Positions 15,462 through 25,700 of a DNA stretch of 64,000 bases are shown here, piece by piece. The stretch is from an uncultured bacterium. GTDB lineage: Bacteria; Actinomycetota; Coriobacteriia; Coriobacteriales; Coriobacteriaceae. The stretch is from assembly GCA_905214435.1 (NCBI GenBank), contig CAJMMA010000006.1, positions 1-64,000 of the forward strand, given 5' to 3'. Every line of letters begins with the position of its first letter. Positions within the stretch are counted from its first letter, which is position 1. The translations under genes were made by a program, and so were the position numbers. The notes beneath the pieces were generated by a model that did not search any database, was not told where the DNA came from, and was given only the letters and a program-made list of their open reading frames with translations.

Positions 15462-18170
15462 CTAAAAACCAAAGTCAGCAACAGGGGCAAACGAAACAGC
15501 GATGGTGTACGTCTCGCGCCAAACGATCTTGCCCGTTTCGCGCTCGCGGCAGACCAGATAGTACGGACCCTTGGCCGAGAATCCATCCGCTGCATGCAAC
15601 GCAAACTTGGCATGCACCACGCGCTCCTGCGAGTTAACAGAAGTCTTGTTAGCATGCGCCTTGACCGTATCGCTCACCTCGTTGCCGCTTGCATCGGTAA
15701 ACACCAGCTCGTACTCGCACGGCAAAACCTTGCCTTGGGCGGGTTCTTCCTGGATCAAGTTGACCGAGAAGAGCGAGTTGGTCACTCGGCGTCCCTCACT
15801 TAGTACGCGCAGCGTCGCCGCGCGCGTGTCGACAAAGTCCTTGGAACCCGAGCGCGCACGCCAAAAACCGATAACGGGCACGCAGAGCTCCTGCAGGCTC
15901 ATGCCGCCGTGGACGTAGTTGTTAGTGCCGCCGGGACGCTTGAAGTGCACGTTCTCGCGCGGGGCAAACCCCTCAAAACCGGCGCCCAAACGTCCCATGT
16001 CAACATTAACAAACACCCCGCGCACCTCATCCGAAAGCTCGCCCACGGCCTCGTTGGGCACCACCAGATGACGCTTGCCGTACATGACGGGAGCGTCAAG
16101 GACGGGAAGGTCCGGTTTGCCGAGCATCTGGCACTCGCTGAGCTCCCGACGCGTGTAGATAAAGCCGTGGTCCGCCGTTATAACAACACGCGCGCCCGGG
16201 GCGTCGGTGCACACGCGACGCGCCAACGCAGCAAGTTCCTCCACGGTGTCCGCACAGGCACCGAAGACGTCATCCTGCGTAGCGGCCTTCTCGCCCGTGG
16301 CATCGATCTTGTTGTGGTAGAGGTAGACAATTCTTGAGTCCTTGAGCAGCGCCTTACGCTCGGTTCCCGCCATGTTGAGGTATGCGCTCGAACGTAAAGC
16401 GCAGGCCGTGGGCTCAACGTGGGCAAGCACGGCCTCGCGCTGCGGAGTCGTCGCAGTGGGCATGCCGTCAGCCAGCACAAACGAGCCATCCGCTGCAAGC
16501 TCAAGCGCCTGGTGCGGCAACAGCGCGGGCATGCCCACCTCGGTGATGGAGGGAAAGACCGCCTGCATGCTAGAGACCTTGACGTTGCCGCCGTGCTCGC
16601 GCTCGAGCAGTGCCGCAACTTCGCGGGCCACCTCATAGCGCAGCGCGTCGCTCACGATAACGACCGTCGTTTTGGCAGAGCCCACAAAGGCGGGCAGCAC
16701 ATGCCAGTAGAACCCATCCTGCCGTTCGGGACCCTCGATGTAGCCGCAATCGGCCCACTCCCCTTGCGCAGCGGTCGCCCAGCAGGCATTGGCGTCGGCC
16801 AAGAACCAGTTGCTGTAGAGATTCTCCGCCCAGTCCACCACAGCTCGGGCAGGCCCCTCGAGCACATCGCACTCGGCGGAGCGCGCCCGCAGATACGCGG
16901 TGCACATATGGCGATAGGCAGCGTCCATGGCATACCAATCGGACGTGTAGGCATCCCATACCTGCTGGGGTTGCGCCAGATGGAACCCGCCAGCGTGTGC
17001 CTGCCTAAATGCGCACATATCGGCCACAGTGACAAGCAGGTCAAAGTAGCTCTCAACGCGACGGTACCAGCTTAGGTCGCAACGACGCGCCGCAAAGGTG
17101 CGCGCGTCCTCAACACGGTCCGCGCCCTGGGCAAACGAGCAGAACAGCTGCGAGAGCACGGCCTCATTGACGCACGGGAACACGTCGAGCGAGGCCAGCA
17201 CATCGATCGGCAGGGCCTCAAACCGTGCAAAGAGCCCACGGGCATCTTCGACCAAACGGCAAATCTCAAATAAATCCTCGCTCGATGCCTGGGCATCGGC
17301 GGCCTGATCCCACGTACGCACCGCTTCAAGGCAATAGGGGCCGTAGGCGGGAGCCACATAGCTTTCGAGTCCCTTGAGCGCCCCCTCGGGAAGCGCGGTG
17401 GATGCCGCCGTAAGGAGCACATGGGATGCAAGCATAAGCAGTGAGTCGCGCTCGTACAGCGGCCCATCAAACCCATAGCAGCGCAGCATAAAGGCAGAGA
17501 GGACGTCGCGCAAGCTGTACTTATCCACCAGCGCAGCCAGCGCCTCGGGACCCTCGTGCAGCAGTGTGGCCATGCAGCCGCGCAGCACAAACGCGGGCCG
17601 CGCGTCGCCCGGCTCCTTGCCGCCAAAAATCACCGTAAGGATTCCAAGCTCGATATCGGATGCGCCCGCGGCGTGCGGAACGCACGCGGCAAACTTAGCA
17701 CAGCGGGTCTTGGCATCAAAGAAGGTCTTGTGCTCGCGCAGGCTCTCGCGCACGGCGTCGATATTCTCGATGCCCAGCTGATCGGCCAAAAGCGAAAGAT
17801 AGTCAGCCTGGAACTGATCGGCATACAGCTCAACATCGGCAAGCCAATCGCCCTCAAGCCTGCCGCGCGGGCAACGGCGATACAGCAAGATATCGTTCGC
17901 AAGGTCATCGCGGTTGATGAGCTTCTTGACGGCAAACATGCGGCCCTCGCAGGCCTCAACAAACCGCACCGGACGCTCAAAGTCACCGTGAGCAGGCATT
18001 ACGCCGGCATCGGCCCCCACGCCGTCGAAACCCTCGGCAGCCAATCGCTCAAACTCAGGAGCAAACTCGCCGTCCGCATCGTGCCAAACCACCACACGGC
18101 GCGGCGCGCATGCGGACAACGGCTGCAAAAACCGCAGCTTGAGCTGTTCTTCTACATCGATCTTGGGCAT
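15462..18170 (-). CDS. pglZ: BREX type 1 alkaline-phosphatase-superfamily protein PglZ
   Basis: This 902-residue protein has an N-terminal recognition region and a PglZ core. Within it, TTVVIVSDALRYEVA (about 490-505) and VVITADHGFIYTRREL (about 660-676) carry the metal-binding Asp/His residues of the alkaline phosphatase fold. PglZ is the defining BREX protein and is required for defence and for host methylation complexes. Its exact hydrolytic substrate is unresolved. The gene follows the C-terminal pglX fragment by 23 bp and runs into brxL. AAGGAT precedes the ATG. The base composition matches the neighbouring BREX genes. Confidence 0.95.
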   Translation of the reverse strand: MPKIDVEEQLKLRFLQPLSACAPRRVVVWHDADGEFAPEFERLAAEGFDGVGADAGVMPAHGDFERPVRFVEACEGRMFAVKKLINRDDLANDILLYRRCPRGRLEGDWLADVELYADQFQADYLSLLADQLGIENIDAVRESLREHKTFFDAKTRCAKFAACVPHAAGASDIELGILTVIFGGKEPGDARPAFVLRGCMATLLHEGPEALAALVDKYSLRDVLSAFMLRCYGFDGPLYERDSLLMLASHVLLTAASTALPEGALKGLESYVAPAYGPYCLEAVRTWDQAADAQASSEDLFEICRLVEDARGLFARFEALPIDVLASLDVFPCVNEAVLSQLFCSFAQGADRVEDARTFAARRCDLSWYRRVESYFDLLVTVADMCAFRQAHAGGFHLAQPQQVWDAYTSDWYAMDAAYRHMCTAYLRARSAECDVLEGPARAVVDWAENLYSNWFLADANACWATAAQGEWADCGYIEGPERQDGFYWHVLPAFVGSAKTTVVIVSDALRYEVAREVAALLEREHGGNVKVSSMQAVFPSITEVGMPALLPHQALELAADGSFVLADGMPTATTPQREAVLAHVEPTACALRSSAYLNMAGTERKALLKDSRIVYLYHNKIDATGEKAATQDDVFGACADTVEELAALARRVCTDAPGARVVITADHGFIYTRRELSECQMLGKPDLPVLDAPVMYGKRHLVVPNEAVGELSDEVRGVFVNVDMGRLGAGFEGFAPRENVHFKRPGGTNNYVHGGMSLQELCVPVIGFWRARSGSKDFVDTRAATLRVLSEGRRVTNSLFSVNLIQEEPAQGKVLPCEYELVFTDASGNEVSDTVKAHANKTSVNSQERVVHAKFALHAADGFSAKGPYYLVCRERETGKIVWRETYTIAVSFAPVADFGF

Positions 18171-18193
18171 GAATATCCTTACCGTATCTGCAG

Positions 18194-19162
18194 TTACTTG
18201 ATCTTCGCCAGCACATCCTGAAACTTGGCGTAGTTGACCCTGACGCCGTCATCCAGGTCGATCTTAATCATCTGGTCTGCCAAATGGTGCAACTTCTCCT
18301 CGTAGCCGATGGTCTCTTTAAGCTGGTCATTGAGCTTTTTGACACGCTTATCCAAGCGCACGCGCTCACCACGCTCAGCACTGGCAAGGGCATCGTTGGC
18401 ATAGCCGATCTGCGAGCGATAGCGCTCCTGCTGCTCATGCACATAGTCGGTTCGGATGCGAGCCAACAGGTCGGGCTGATAGCGATGCATGTAAACAAGG
18501 CACTTGAAGCCGTTCTTTTTGCCGCTGTCGAACAGCCAGTAAATGGGGCGTTTCTTATAGGTCTGGCAGTGGTCCTTATAGAAGTCCTTCAAAAAGTAGG
18601 TACGGATTACCTCGCGCGAGGTACCCTTACCGCCGAGCGCCTCGGCAATAAAGGCCAGGTTCTGCTCGAGCGTCTCCTCGCCGTACACGGTGCGCACAAA
18701 CTCGATAAAGTAGCGCACGATGTCGTCGTCAAAGTACTCGTCATCGGTAATGGGCAGCACGTTGTCGCTATCGGGCATAAAGGTCACATGTGTGGGATCG
18801 GGCATCTTGGCCAGATAGTCGTTGACCGTGGCACCCTGGTCGGCCAAGACCAGACCGTCCACGTCCAGCGAATAGCGGCCAAACATGCAGCCCACGGCAT
18901 AGCTTATGAGCGAGGTAATCTCGTCGCGCTTGGTGCGCACGTACTTGTTGCCCTTGTAGCTCTCCGGAATCTCTTCTGCCGTATCGAAGATGCGCGCCAC
19001 CGAGACGTACCTGTCCTCGACCTCGATGGGCACCTCGCCCTCCATGTTGTAGATCTTGGCAAAGATCCGGTTGAGCTCCTCCTCGTTGGCGCGAAGCTGC
19101 TCAAAGCGAGCGTTGACCTCGGCCTTGCGAGCCTCGTATTTATCTTGAAGTAAAGTGGCCAT
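18194..19162 (-). CDS. pglX: PglX C-terminal part (separate reading frame)
   Basis: This 322-residue protein corresponds to the C-terminal region that normally follows the methyltransferase and target-recognition parts of PglX. It opens with FEQLRANEEELNRIFAKIY and contains SLISYAVGCMFGRYSLD, both hallmarks of the PglX tail. It has its own ATG with AAAGGTCTG upstream. It could therefore be made as a separate subunit and need not be dead. The matching N-terminal portion is at 20159-22675. The 996 bp between them hold two unrelated genes. Whether the two halves reassemble into an active methyltransferase is unknown. Confidence 0.9.
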   Translation of the reverse strand: MATLLQDKYEARKAEVNARFEQLRANEEELNRIFAKIYNMEGEVPIEVEDRYVSVARIFDTAEEIPESYKGNKYVRTKRDEITSLISYAVGCMFGRYSLDVDGLVLADQGATVNDYLAKMPDPTHVTFMPDSDNVLPITDDEYFDDDIVRYFIEFVRTVYGEETLEQNLAFIAEALGGKGTSREVIRTYFLKDFYKDHCQTYKKRPIYWLFDSGKKNGFKCLVYMHRYQPDLLARIRTDYVHEQQERYRSQIGYANDALASAERGERVRLDKRVKKLNDQLKETIGYEEKLHHLADQMIKIDLDDGVRVNYAKFQDVLAKIK

Positions 19163-19338
19163 AACTACAGACCTTTCAATTTATCAATACAGTAGAAGTT
19201 AGAAAACCCGAGCCCATTCCATTAATCAATAAACACCAAGACTCGTGAGCTGAAAAACAGCGAAAGCCTTCCGATGCTCGACCGATATCTTCAGGACAAG
19301 TCTGGCTATCAATAAATCCCATAAGTGAGAGACGACAA

Positions 19339-19929
19339 CTACAATAAAGTCAATAAAAGATGGGACAGAAAAACGAATGCCATGATTAATGACAGAACAG
19401 TCAGGCCAGTTGATATTTTCAATCGCTTCCACATGTTGTTATGTTTCAAAAGGTAAGCCCGATAGGTAATGTTTAGGGAAGAGCAGTAGGACTTAAGCAA
19501 GTCCCGTTCCCTAATTTGCCCGCCCTCGTCGCAAGCCTCTTTGTAAGTAGTCGAATACCTATCAAATTGTTCAGAAGGAGACGCGAGTGCAATATTGCTC
19601 CTTAAAAATATTGCACTGACAGCTATAACAAGAGCACAGCCAAGAAGACCAAGAAGAATCAAATAGACAAACAGTATTTGCCTCGTTGAAATCCCATAAA
19701 CTTCCTCAAGACCTTGAATATTTGAAATATAGTCGAGAGGTGCCAGGTACGCAACGGACAGAATTGTGATGGTAACCATGAGGTTATCAACGTAGCGATT
19801 TAAGCTATCCCCCCTCTCTTTTTCAAATTCAAGTGAGGAAAGAACAATGTCTCTCAAGTAATCGCTAATCTGCCCCTCCTTGGAGAGAGCGCTTTTATCG
19901 ACGTCATGTCGCTTGTTCTTTTTGCCCAT
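19339..19929 (-). CDS. Small membrane protein inserted within pglX
   Basis: A 196-residue protein with a Lys/Arg/Asp-rich N-terminus (about 45 residues). Two close hydrophobic segments follow (VTITILSVAYLAPLDYI, then the stretch from QILFVYLILLGLLG), then a soluble loop of about 70 residues. One or two C-terminal hydrophobic segments end the protein. The layout resembles small membrane effectors found with defence systems, such as SLATT-type proteins, but I cannot confirm a family. ATG 19929 has AAGGTGA at good spacing. It lies 14 bp after the small gene 19944-20090. The stretch is clearly more AT-rich than the BREX genes around it, which suggests later acquisition. Confidence 0.75.
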   Translation of the reverse strand: MGKKNKRHDVDKSALSKEGQISDYLRDIVLSSLEFEKERGDSLNRYVDNLMVTITILSVAYLAPLDYISNIQGLEEVYGISTRQILFVYLILLGLLGCALVIAVSAIFLRSNIALASPSEQFDRYSTTYKEACDEGGQIRERDLLKSYCSSLNITYRAYLLKHNNMWKRLKISTGLTVLSLIMAFVFLSHLLLTLL

Positions 19930-19943
19930 GAAAGTCACCTTTA

Positions 19944-20090
19944 CTACTTGGTTTTTCGATCAGGTAAACCCGCCGGTTTTTCATAAGTAAATTGCGTTAA
20001 CCTTGTTTTGGGTCCAGGAATCGTGACCGGCTTCTTTGCTCCCGCCCCTTCATCTTTTCTTTTCTTGTCATCTTTCTTTTTTTCAGACAT
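19944..20090 (-). CDS. 48-residue highly charged protein within pglX
   Basis: The ATG at 20088-20090 begins MSEKKKDDKKRKDEGAGAKK, and the frame ends at TAG 19944-19946. It has no hydrophobic segment and looks disordered. No good ribosome site is visible. The frame is tightly spaced (14 bp) before the membrane protein on the same strand, so the pair looks like one cassette. It could be a leader, an antitoxin-like partner or a regulatory peptide. The evidence is the open frame, its position and the AT-rich context only. Confidence 0.5.
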   Translation of the reverse strand: MSEKKKDDKKRKDEGAGAKKPVTIPGPKTRLTQFTYEKPAGLPDRKTK

Positions 20091-20158
20091 ATTTAATTTC
20101 AATCCAATCTATCCAATGACGTTCTTTTGTTAAAGATAGGTGAGTCCTAACAAGACAG

Positions 20159-22675
20159 CTAAATTAAAGGATGACGCTTGAAATCCCAAGAAGTTTCAAA
20201 CGAGTCATAGTCAGCCTTTGAAATTGAGCGAGAGTCTTCAACGAGTGAACAAACAGTCGGTTCGGCGGCCTTATCTTGGATGATCGGTAACTGACCGATT
20301 TGGCCTACCTCAAAGTTTAGAGTCGGCGACATAAACGCCAAATCAATTTCGGCAATGGAACAGTTGCAGAAAGCCTGGATGTATCGAAGCTCGTTCGGTT
20401 CCGCAAAAAGACATGCTCCAGCTACCTCAAAAAGCATCCCTCGAGGTGCAAACCTAAAGGAGGCGAGGCTGGAAGAAATTTTAGACCAGGAAACTGCGGG
20501 CTTGAAATAGTCGTTCTGGTTCTTGATCACAAAATCAGGTGTAGAGAGATAGGTATACTTGGACAGAATTGCTTCCTTCATCTCCCGACCGTCATCAAAC
20601 CAATTAACCACCTCATCGTAGTCACCCCACCACTTTCGATAGGAGCCGCCGCGAATAATCGGGAACCAACGGGAACCACTTTGCTTTGCCTCGGGCCTGC
20701 CGCCGCAATCTCGCGATGTGTTGGAAGGCACCACTTCCCACCATTTCCTCAAAAAACGGCCATTATCGCTCGTCGCCAAACCCTGTCGCGGAGTAGCAAT
20801 GGCATCGAGCCTCTTTCCTTTTGCGAACGATTCAACAAGAGCGTCGCTGGCCCAGTAGGCTATGGGGGTGCTGGGGATCTGCTTGAAGGTGTCGGCGTCG
20901 CGACGGTAGAACCAACCACAGTCGGAGTTTTGGATGGCCTCCAGCGCCTTGGGAGCCTGAACCGTGGGGCCAGTAAAATCGGCAAGACGAACGTATCCGC
21001 CCTTATAGCCATCGATATGCGAATTGTGATAGGTAAATGTGCAGATAGGCACGGTTGCCCCTGCAAAGCCAGAATACTCGAGCTGAATGAGCGTGGTTAG
21101 GGTCTTGTCATCGATAAGCCTATTTCGAAGCTTCTCGTAGCTACCGATAAACATCCAAACAAACGGAGTCATCATTCCGATTTCGCCGTGCTCGCCGGCA
21201 AAGTCCATAATACGCACGATGAACGAAGAGAACAGGTCGCTCTTCACGTCGGGGTAGTTCTTCTTGACCCACTTGCTCATGAAGGGGTTAAAGCTGCTAC
21301 TGCCCATATACGGAGGATTCGCAACGGTGCAGGTAAAACGACGGGACAGCTTCTCGCAGATGGCGGCAGCGCTTTCGAGCTTAGTTTTGGCCGTAGCGGC
21401 AAAAAGGTCATCGGAACAACTCGCGGCGGCAGCCTTGAGCTCGTCGATCTCGTCCTCTGAAGGATTGAGCAGCGAACCGATCTCGCCCAAATGGCTCAGC
21501 TCCTCGGCGAGCTTCTTGTTGCCCGGGAGCTCGTCCTCTCCCAGCGGGATGCTCGAGAGCACGGTAACGTCGGCGCGCACGGCGCGCTTGAAAAAGCGAC
21601 GATCGTGCTCGCGGGCGCACATGGCAAGCGCCAGTTCCGCGATCTGCGCTGCACGGGGATCGATCTCCATGCCAGCGAGGTTTTTAGTAAGAATGAGCTC
21701 GGGAATTTCGCGCTCACGATAGCCGCGCTCCTCGTACATATGGAAGAGCAGCTCAAACGCATAGACCAGGATATGGCCCGAGCCGCATGCGGGGTCACAG
21801 AGGGTTATCTCCTCGGGGCTCGAGATGCGTATGAAGTCCTCGTGCTTAGCATCGGGCTCGATGTAATATTCCATGCGCTCGCGCAGCGAACTCCCAGGGT
21901 TATTGAGCATCCACAGACGGCCGAGCGAGTTCTCGACCATGTAACGCACGATCCACTCGGGGGTGAAGAGCTGCGTGGCAGGTGCGATGTCGGCCGCCGC
22001 TGCTTTGCGCTTGGACTTAAAGAACTCGTCTTTAACGTCGGCATTGTAATACTGATACATCCAGCCCAGAACGGTCACGCCCTCGCGCCAGGCCTCGTCA
22101 GTGAGAACGGCATTGAGCTTGCCCACCACGCCGTCGGTCATCATGAGGCCCTGGGGCAACAGCAGCTCCATGGCTCCGCCCACGCGTTCAAAGACGCCCG
22201 GCAGGCAATCGGCAAGCTCCTCGCACTGAGCCATAAACAGGTAGCGCCACAGCGGTTCATCCAAGCCGGCCATCTTGAGCTCGGTTATGCGATCGGTATC
22301 GGCCGTCGCTATCTCCACGTCCAGCGCGTTCTCCACGGCCTCGCTGCCATGGCTGCCGTCCGCACGACTCAGCATACGCATGCGGCTGGGAAGCCATCCG
22401 CGCGCATCCATAAAGCGAATGGCCACGATGCGGTTGAACCAGGTGTAGGCCGCACGATCGCGGAGTACCTCGTGACCCACCTCTGCCTGCATGCGCAACA
22501 GTTCATCGCGCTGCTCAACCTCAGCCGGACTTAGGGGCAGACTGTTGACGGTCTCGGACCCAGCGGGCACAGGTGCAGGTTCGGTGATACCGTAGCGCAC
22601 CATCTGCGCCTCCACGCCTTTGATGAGCTCCATACGGGCCCAGGTGCAGAAACTCTTAATAGCAGAATCGTTCAT
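20159..22675 (-). CDS. pglX: BREX type 1 adenine methyltransferase PglX, N-terminal part
   Basis: This 838-residue protein holds the N-terminal region, the S-adenosylmethionine motif LCDPACGSGHILVYAFELL (about residue 290-305) and the catalytic NPPY (about 451). It also has a target-recognition-like region up to ELRYIQAFCNCSIAEIDLAF, and ends SFETSWDFKRHPLI. In intact PglX proteins a further C-terminal portion follows this SWDF segment. Here a stop codon comes instead, and that portion lies separately at 18194-19162. PglX methylates host DNA at a non-palindromic site, marking self for BREX. Both catalytic motifs are intact. The gene follows brxC by 66 bp. Confidence 0.93.
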   Translation of the reverse strand: MNDSAIKSFCTWARMELIKGVEAQMVRYGITEPAPVPAGSETVNSLPLSPAEVEQRDELLRMQAEVGHEVLRDRAAYTWFNRIVAIRFMDARGWLPSRMRMLSRADGSHGSEAVENALDVEIATADTDRITELKMAGLDEPLWRYLFMAQCEELADCLPGVFERVGGAMELLLPQGLMMTDGVVGKLNAVLTDEAWREGVTVLGWMYQYYNADVKDEFFKSKRKAAAADIAPATQLFTPEWIVRYMVENSLGRLWMLNNPGSSLRERMEYYIEPDAKHEDFIRISSPEEITLCDPACGSGHILVYAFELLFHMYEERGYREREIPELILTKNLAGMEIDPRAAQIAELALAMCAREHDRRFFKRAVRADVTVLSSIPLGEDELPGNKKLAEELSHLGEIGSLLNPSEDEIDELKAAAASCSDDLFAATAKTKLESAAAICEKLSRRFTCTVANPPYMGSSSFNPFMSKWVKKNYPDVKSDLFSSFIVRIMDFAGEHGEIGMMTPFVWMFIGSYEKLRNRLIDDKTLTTLIQLEYSGFAGATVPICTFTYHNSHIDGYKGGYVRLADFTGPTVQAPKALEAIQNSDCGWFYRRDADTFKQIPSTPIAYWASDALVESFAKGKRLDAIATPRQGLATSDNGRFLRKWWEVVPSNTSRDCGGRPEAKQSGSRWFPIIRGGSYRKWWGDYDEVVNWFDDGREMKEAILSKYTYLSTPDFVIKNQNDYFKPAVSWSKISSSLASFRFAPRGMLFEVAGACLFAEPNELRYIQAFCNCSIAEIDLAFMSPTLNFEVGQIGQLPIIQDKAAEPTVCSLVEDSRSISKADYDSFETSWDFKRHPLI

Positions 22676-22741
22676 GGTTGATGAGCCTTTCTAAACGCCA
22701 TAGGCAACCGGTGCACGCTTTGGCACCGGTTGCTTCGCGGG

Positions 22742-25700
22742 CTAGTTGATACGGATCTCGTCGTTTGCAGCGAGTGCCTCCATAAGGCGGGAGCGCAAGT
22801 CGTCCACGTAGCGCTCCACGTCCTCTGCGGACAAGAGACGACTCGGCTTAGCCAGATCGGCGCGGCGCACGGTCTTGATTTTGCGCTGGGGCACAGGCGT
22901 TGACGACGCAGCGCCCTTGTTTGAGATCTTCTTGACCACCTCGCCCGTACTCGCGACCTCAGTGATGCGGCGCTCGTTGTCCATGCGCATACGGGCCGCA
23001 TCCACGGCGTCGTACATCCCGTTGGTTGCCGCGCTGAGCCAGTTGCCCCAGTTAGTCGCGGCAACGCTCAGCTCGTTGAGGCTTTGAGCACTATGGGCAC
23101 GGTTTTTGAACGACTCGTATTTGGTGCCAGCGTCTGCTATGGCATCCTTGGCTTGTTTGACAAAGCCCTCTTGCCCCTCGGCTTGTGCCTGCAAGTCTTG
23201 CAGATCGCTCTCGATGCAATGCAAAAACTCATTACGGCGGATGCCCAGCAGCTTTTTCATGTCGTCCTCGACGGGATCCATAAGCGGCTGCAGATCTTTA
23301 ATGCGGGCGTAGGGCTTAGGATCTTTGAGGATCTCGCGCACCTTTGCCACGTTCTCCACCGCGCTGGGAATGTCATCGGAGGCATACTCGATACCCTCGG
23401 TACGGCTCAAGAAATCCTTGGCGTGGTCAAAAGCTGTTCGCTGGTTGGACTCGAAGAACTCGACCACCTTGTCAAAGTCTTCCTTGGCATCGAGCAAACG
23501 CTCCTCATGCTTGGTGAACGTGGTCAAGAACGCCTCGGCCTCGTTCTGGTCCTTAAGGACGTCGGCCACCTCCGAGCGCATCTTCTCGCACTCGTCCTCA
23601 CCGGGATACGGGTAGGCCGGCTTGATGCCCGTGTAGTAGTCGCGTGCTATGGCGAGGCACGCCTCACGCAAGTCCTCGAGACGCTCTTTGAGCTCAGCCA
23701 CGAGTTTATCCTCGTTGGAGGGCACGGTCTTGAGATCAAACAGGTCACGCATGAGCTCGCCCGTGGCCTGCATCAACCGGTCGCTCATGCGCACGCGCAA
23801 ACGCACCTGCGCCTTATCGGCATCCTTGCGCAGGAGCGCCACCATTCGGTTGTCGTTGGCCTGGATCGTCTGGCCGCCAAACAGCACTTGAGCGCGTTGC
23901 TCAACCACAAGCTGCGCCACCACATTTGCGATGTTGACCTCGCGCCAGCCATAGGGCTTTTGCTGGTACTTGCGCTGGATATCACCCATAGCGGTATCCA
24001 AGTGACGCTGATGCTGAACTCTGAGGTAATCCTCGACCTCCTTGAGGGCACGCGCATTCCCAGCGTCCATGCCATCAAGCCCAGTTTGAATATTGCCCGC
24101 CAGCGTGGAGCGGATATCGGAATCGCTCGTAACCGGCGCACCGATATAGCCAGCCTTACCGAAGATTACGTCGCACAGCTGCGCGAGCACCTGGTCAAAG
24201 ACCTGCGCGGGTTTAGTGGCACGGACCTCAACCATGCGCCCGTTGACGGCGCATCGCGCACGGAGCACTGCCTCGGTCAAAAGGATGTCAGCCTCTTTCT
24301 CGTTAGAGTCTGCCTCGCGCATTTTGGTCTCGACGATCTGTCGGGTACTCGGCAGCAGCTCCTGCAGGTTGCGCGTCTGGGCGTACATGCGAATCCTGGC
24401 GGCGTTGACGAGCGGGCCCCAATAATCCACTTCGTCGCTCAAGGCCACGATGGCCTTATCTACAGATTTCAATGCCAGCTCAGCATCGTCCGCGCAGCCC
24501 AAGTCGCTGGCCATGGTCACCACAGAAAGTTCCATACCGCCCATGCTGGATCCATGAATCGAGCCATCCACGTAGCGGTCAAAGGGGAAGTCATTGGCCT
24601 CGCGGTTGAGCTTGCGCGCAGTGTAGATGCTGTCGAACAGGCGTTTCTTGATAGACTCGATCACCTTCGCGTTGTCGATCGGGGTCTGCGCGATCTCCTG
24701 TGCAATTTCCTGCTCCTCGTCGGTAAGGAAGCTGTAGGTATCACCCTGACGCGCAACGTAGGTCTCGTGCTCCAAGCGGGCGAGAGATTCCTTGACGCGG
24801 TCCTTAAGGGCGCGTTTGTCCACGTCGAGGCTATCGATCATGAGGATGGAGATGTTCTCGACCGTGGCCTTGACGTAGCCGATGTAACGAATCAGGTACA
24901 GGAGCTTGAGCACCTGAACGTCGTAGGGTTCAAGGCCCTCCGCGTTCTCGGCCGCACGGACCGCGCGGTCAACCACCTGGCTGATGCCGTGCTCAAGATC
25001 TTTGGAGATAGTGTCGAAGAAGCGCCAGAACGGCACGAGCGCGCCGGTCTGTTCATGCTGGATGGCCTGGACACTCTCCTGGAATGCGCTCAGCATGGAA
25101 CGCTCGCCCGTAGACATGTGCTTGGCCTTGACGCCGTGCTTGCGCACCTCGGTCATAACGTCGGGTAGGAGCTTGAACTGATAGCCCACAAACGGGTAGC
25201 TGGCGACAAACTCCTTGGCGTTGGCATAGCCCGCAAGATCGGCGCGCGACCCTTCAAAGGTGAAGTTGTTTTTGAGGACGGCGGAGTCCTGCTCATAGAC
25301 CTGGGCAAGCGCATCGGCCGCCGGCGCGGTCTTCTCCAAAATACGGCGCTGAATGACCTCGTCAACACTGGAGCTGGAAAGCGAGAGACGGGTATCAAAT
25401 CGACCCAAAATCTTAGAGAACATGCTCGTATCCAGCCCGCCCGGCAAACCGAGATTGTAGATATCTTCTTGGCTCGATACCATTACCCAAACACGGCCGC
25501 CGCAAACTGATCCGAGCTCCTCGACTACCGTCTGGAGACTCAACAGACGATCCGAATTGCCGCCGTTGGCGATAAACTGGCCAACCTCATCAACCATGAA
25601 GACCAAGCGAAAATCGCCACCATTGGCGGCGGCCTGAGCGTCAATGTACTCCTTGACCTTTTGAGCAAATTCGTCAGGCTGAAGAAGCTCGTCATCAGGA

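Noticed and set aside
23084..25168. A 694-codon open frame on the plus strand
   Set aside because: It is fully antisense to brxC, which has family motifs, a ribosome site and operon context. Long antisense frames are expected at this GC content.
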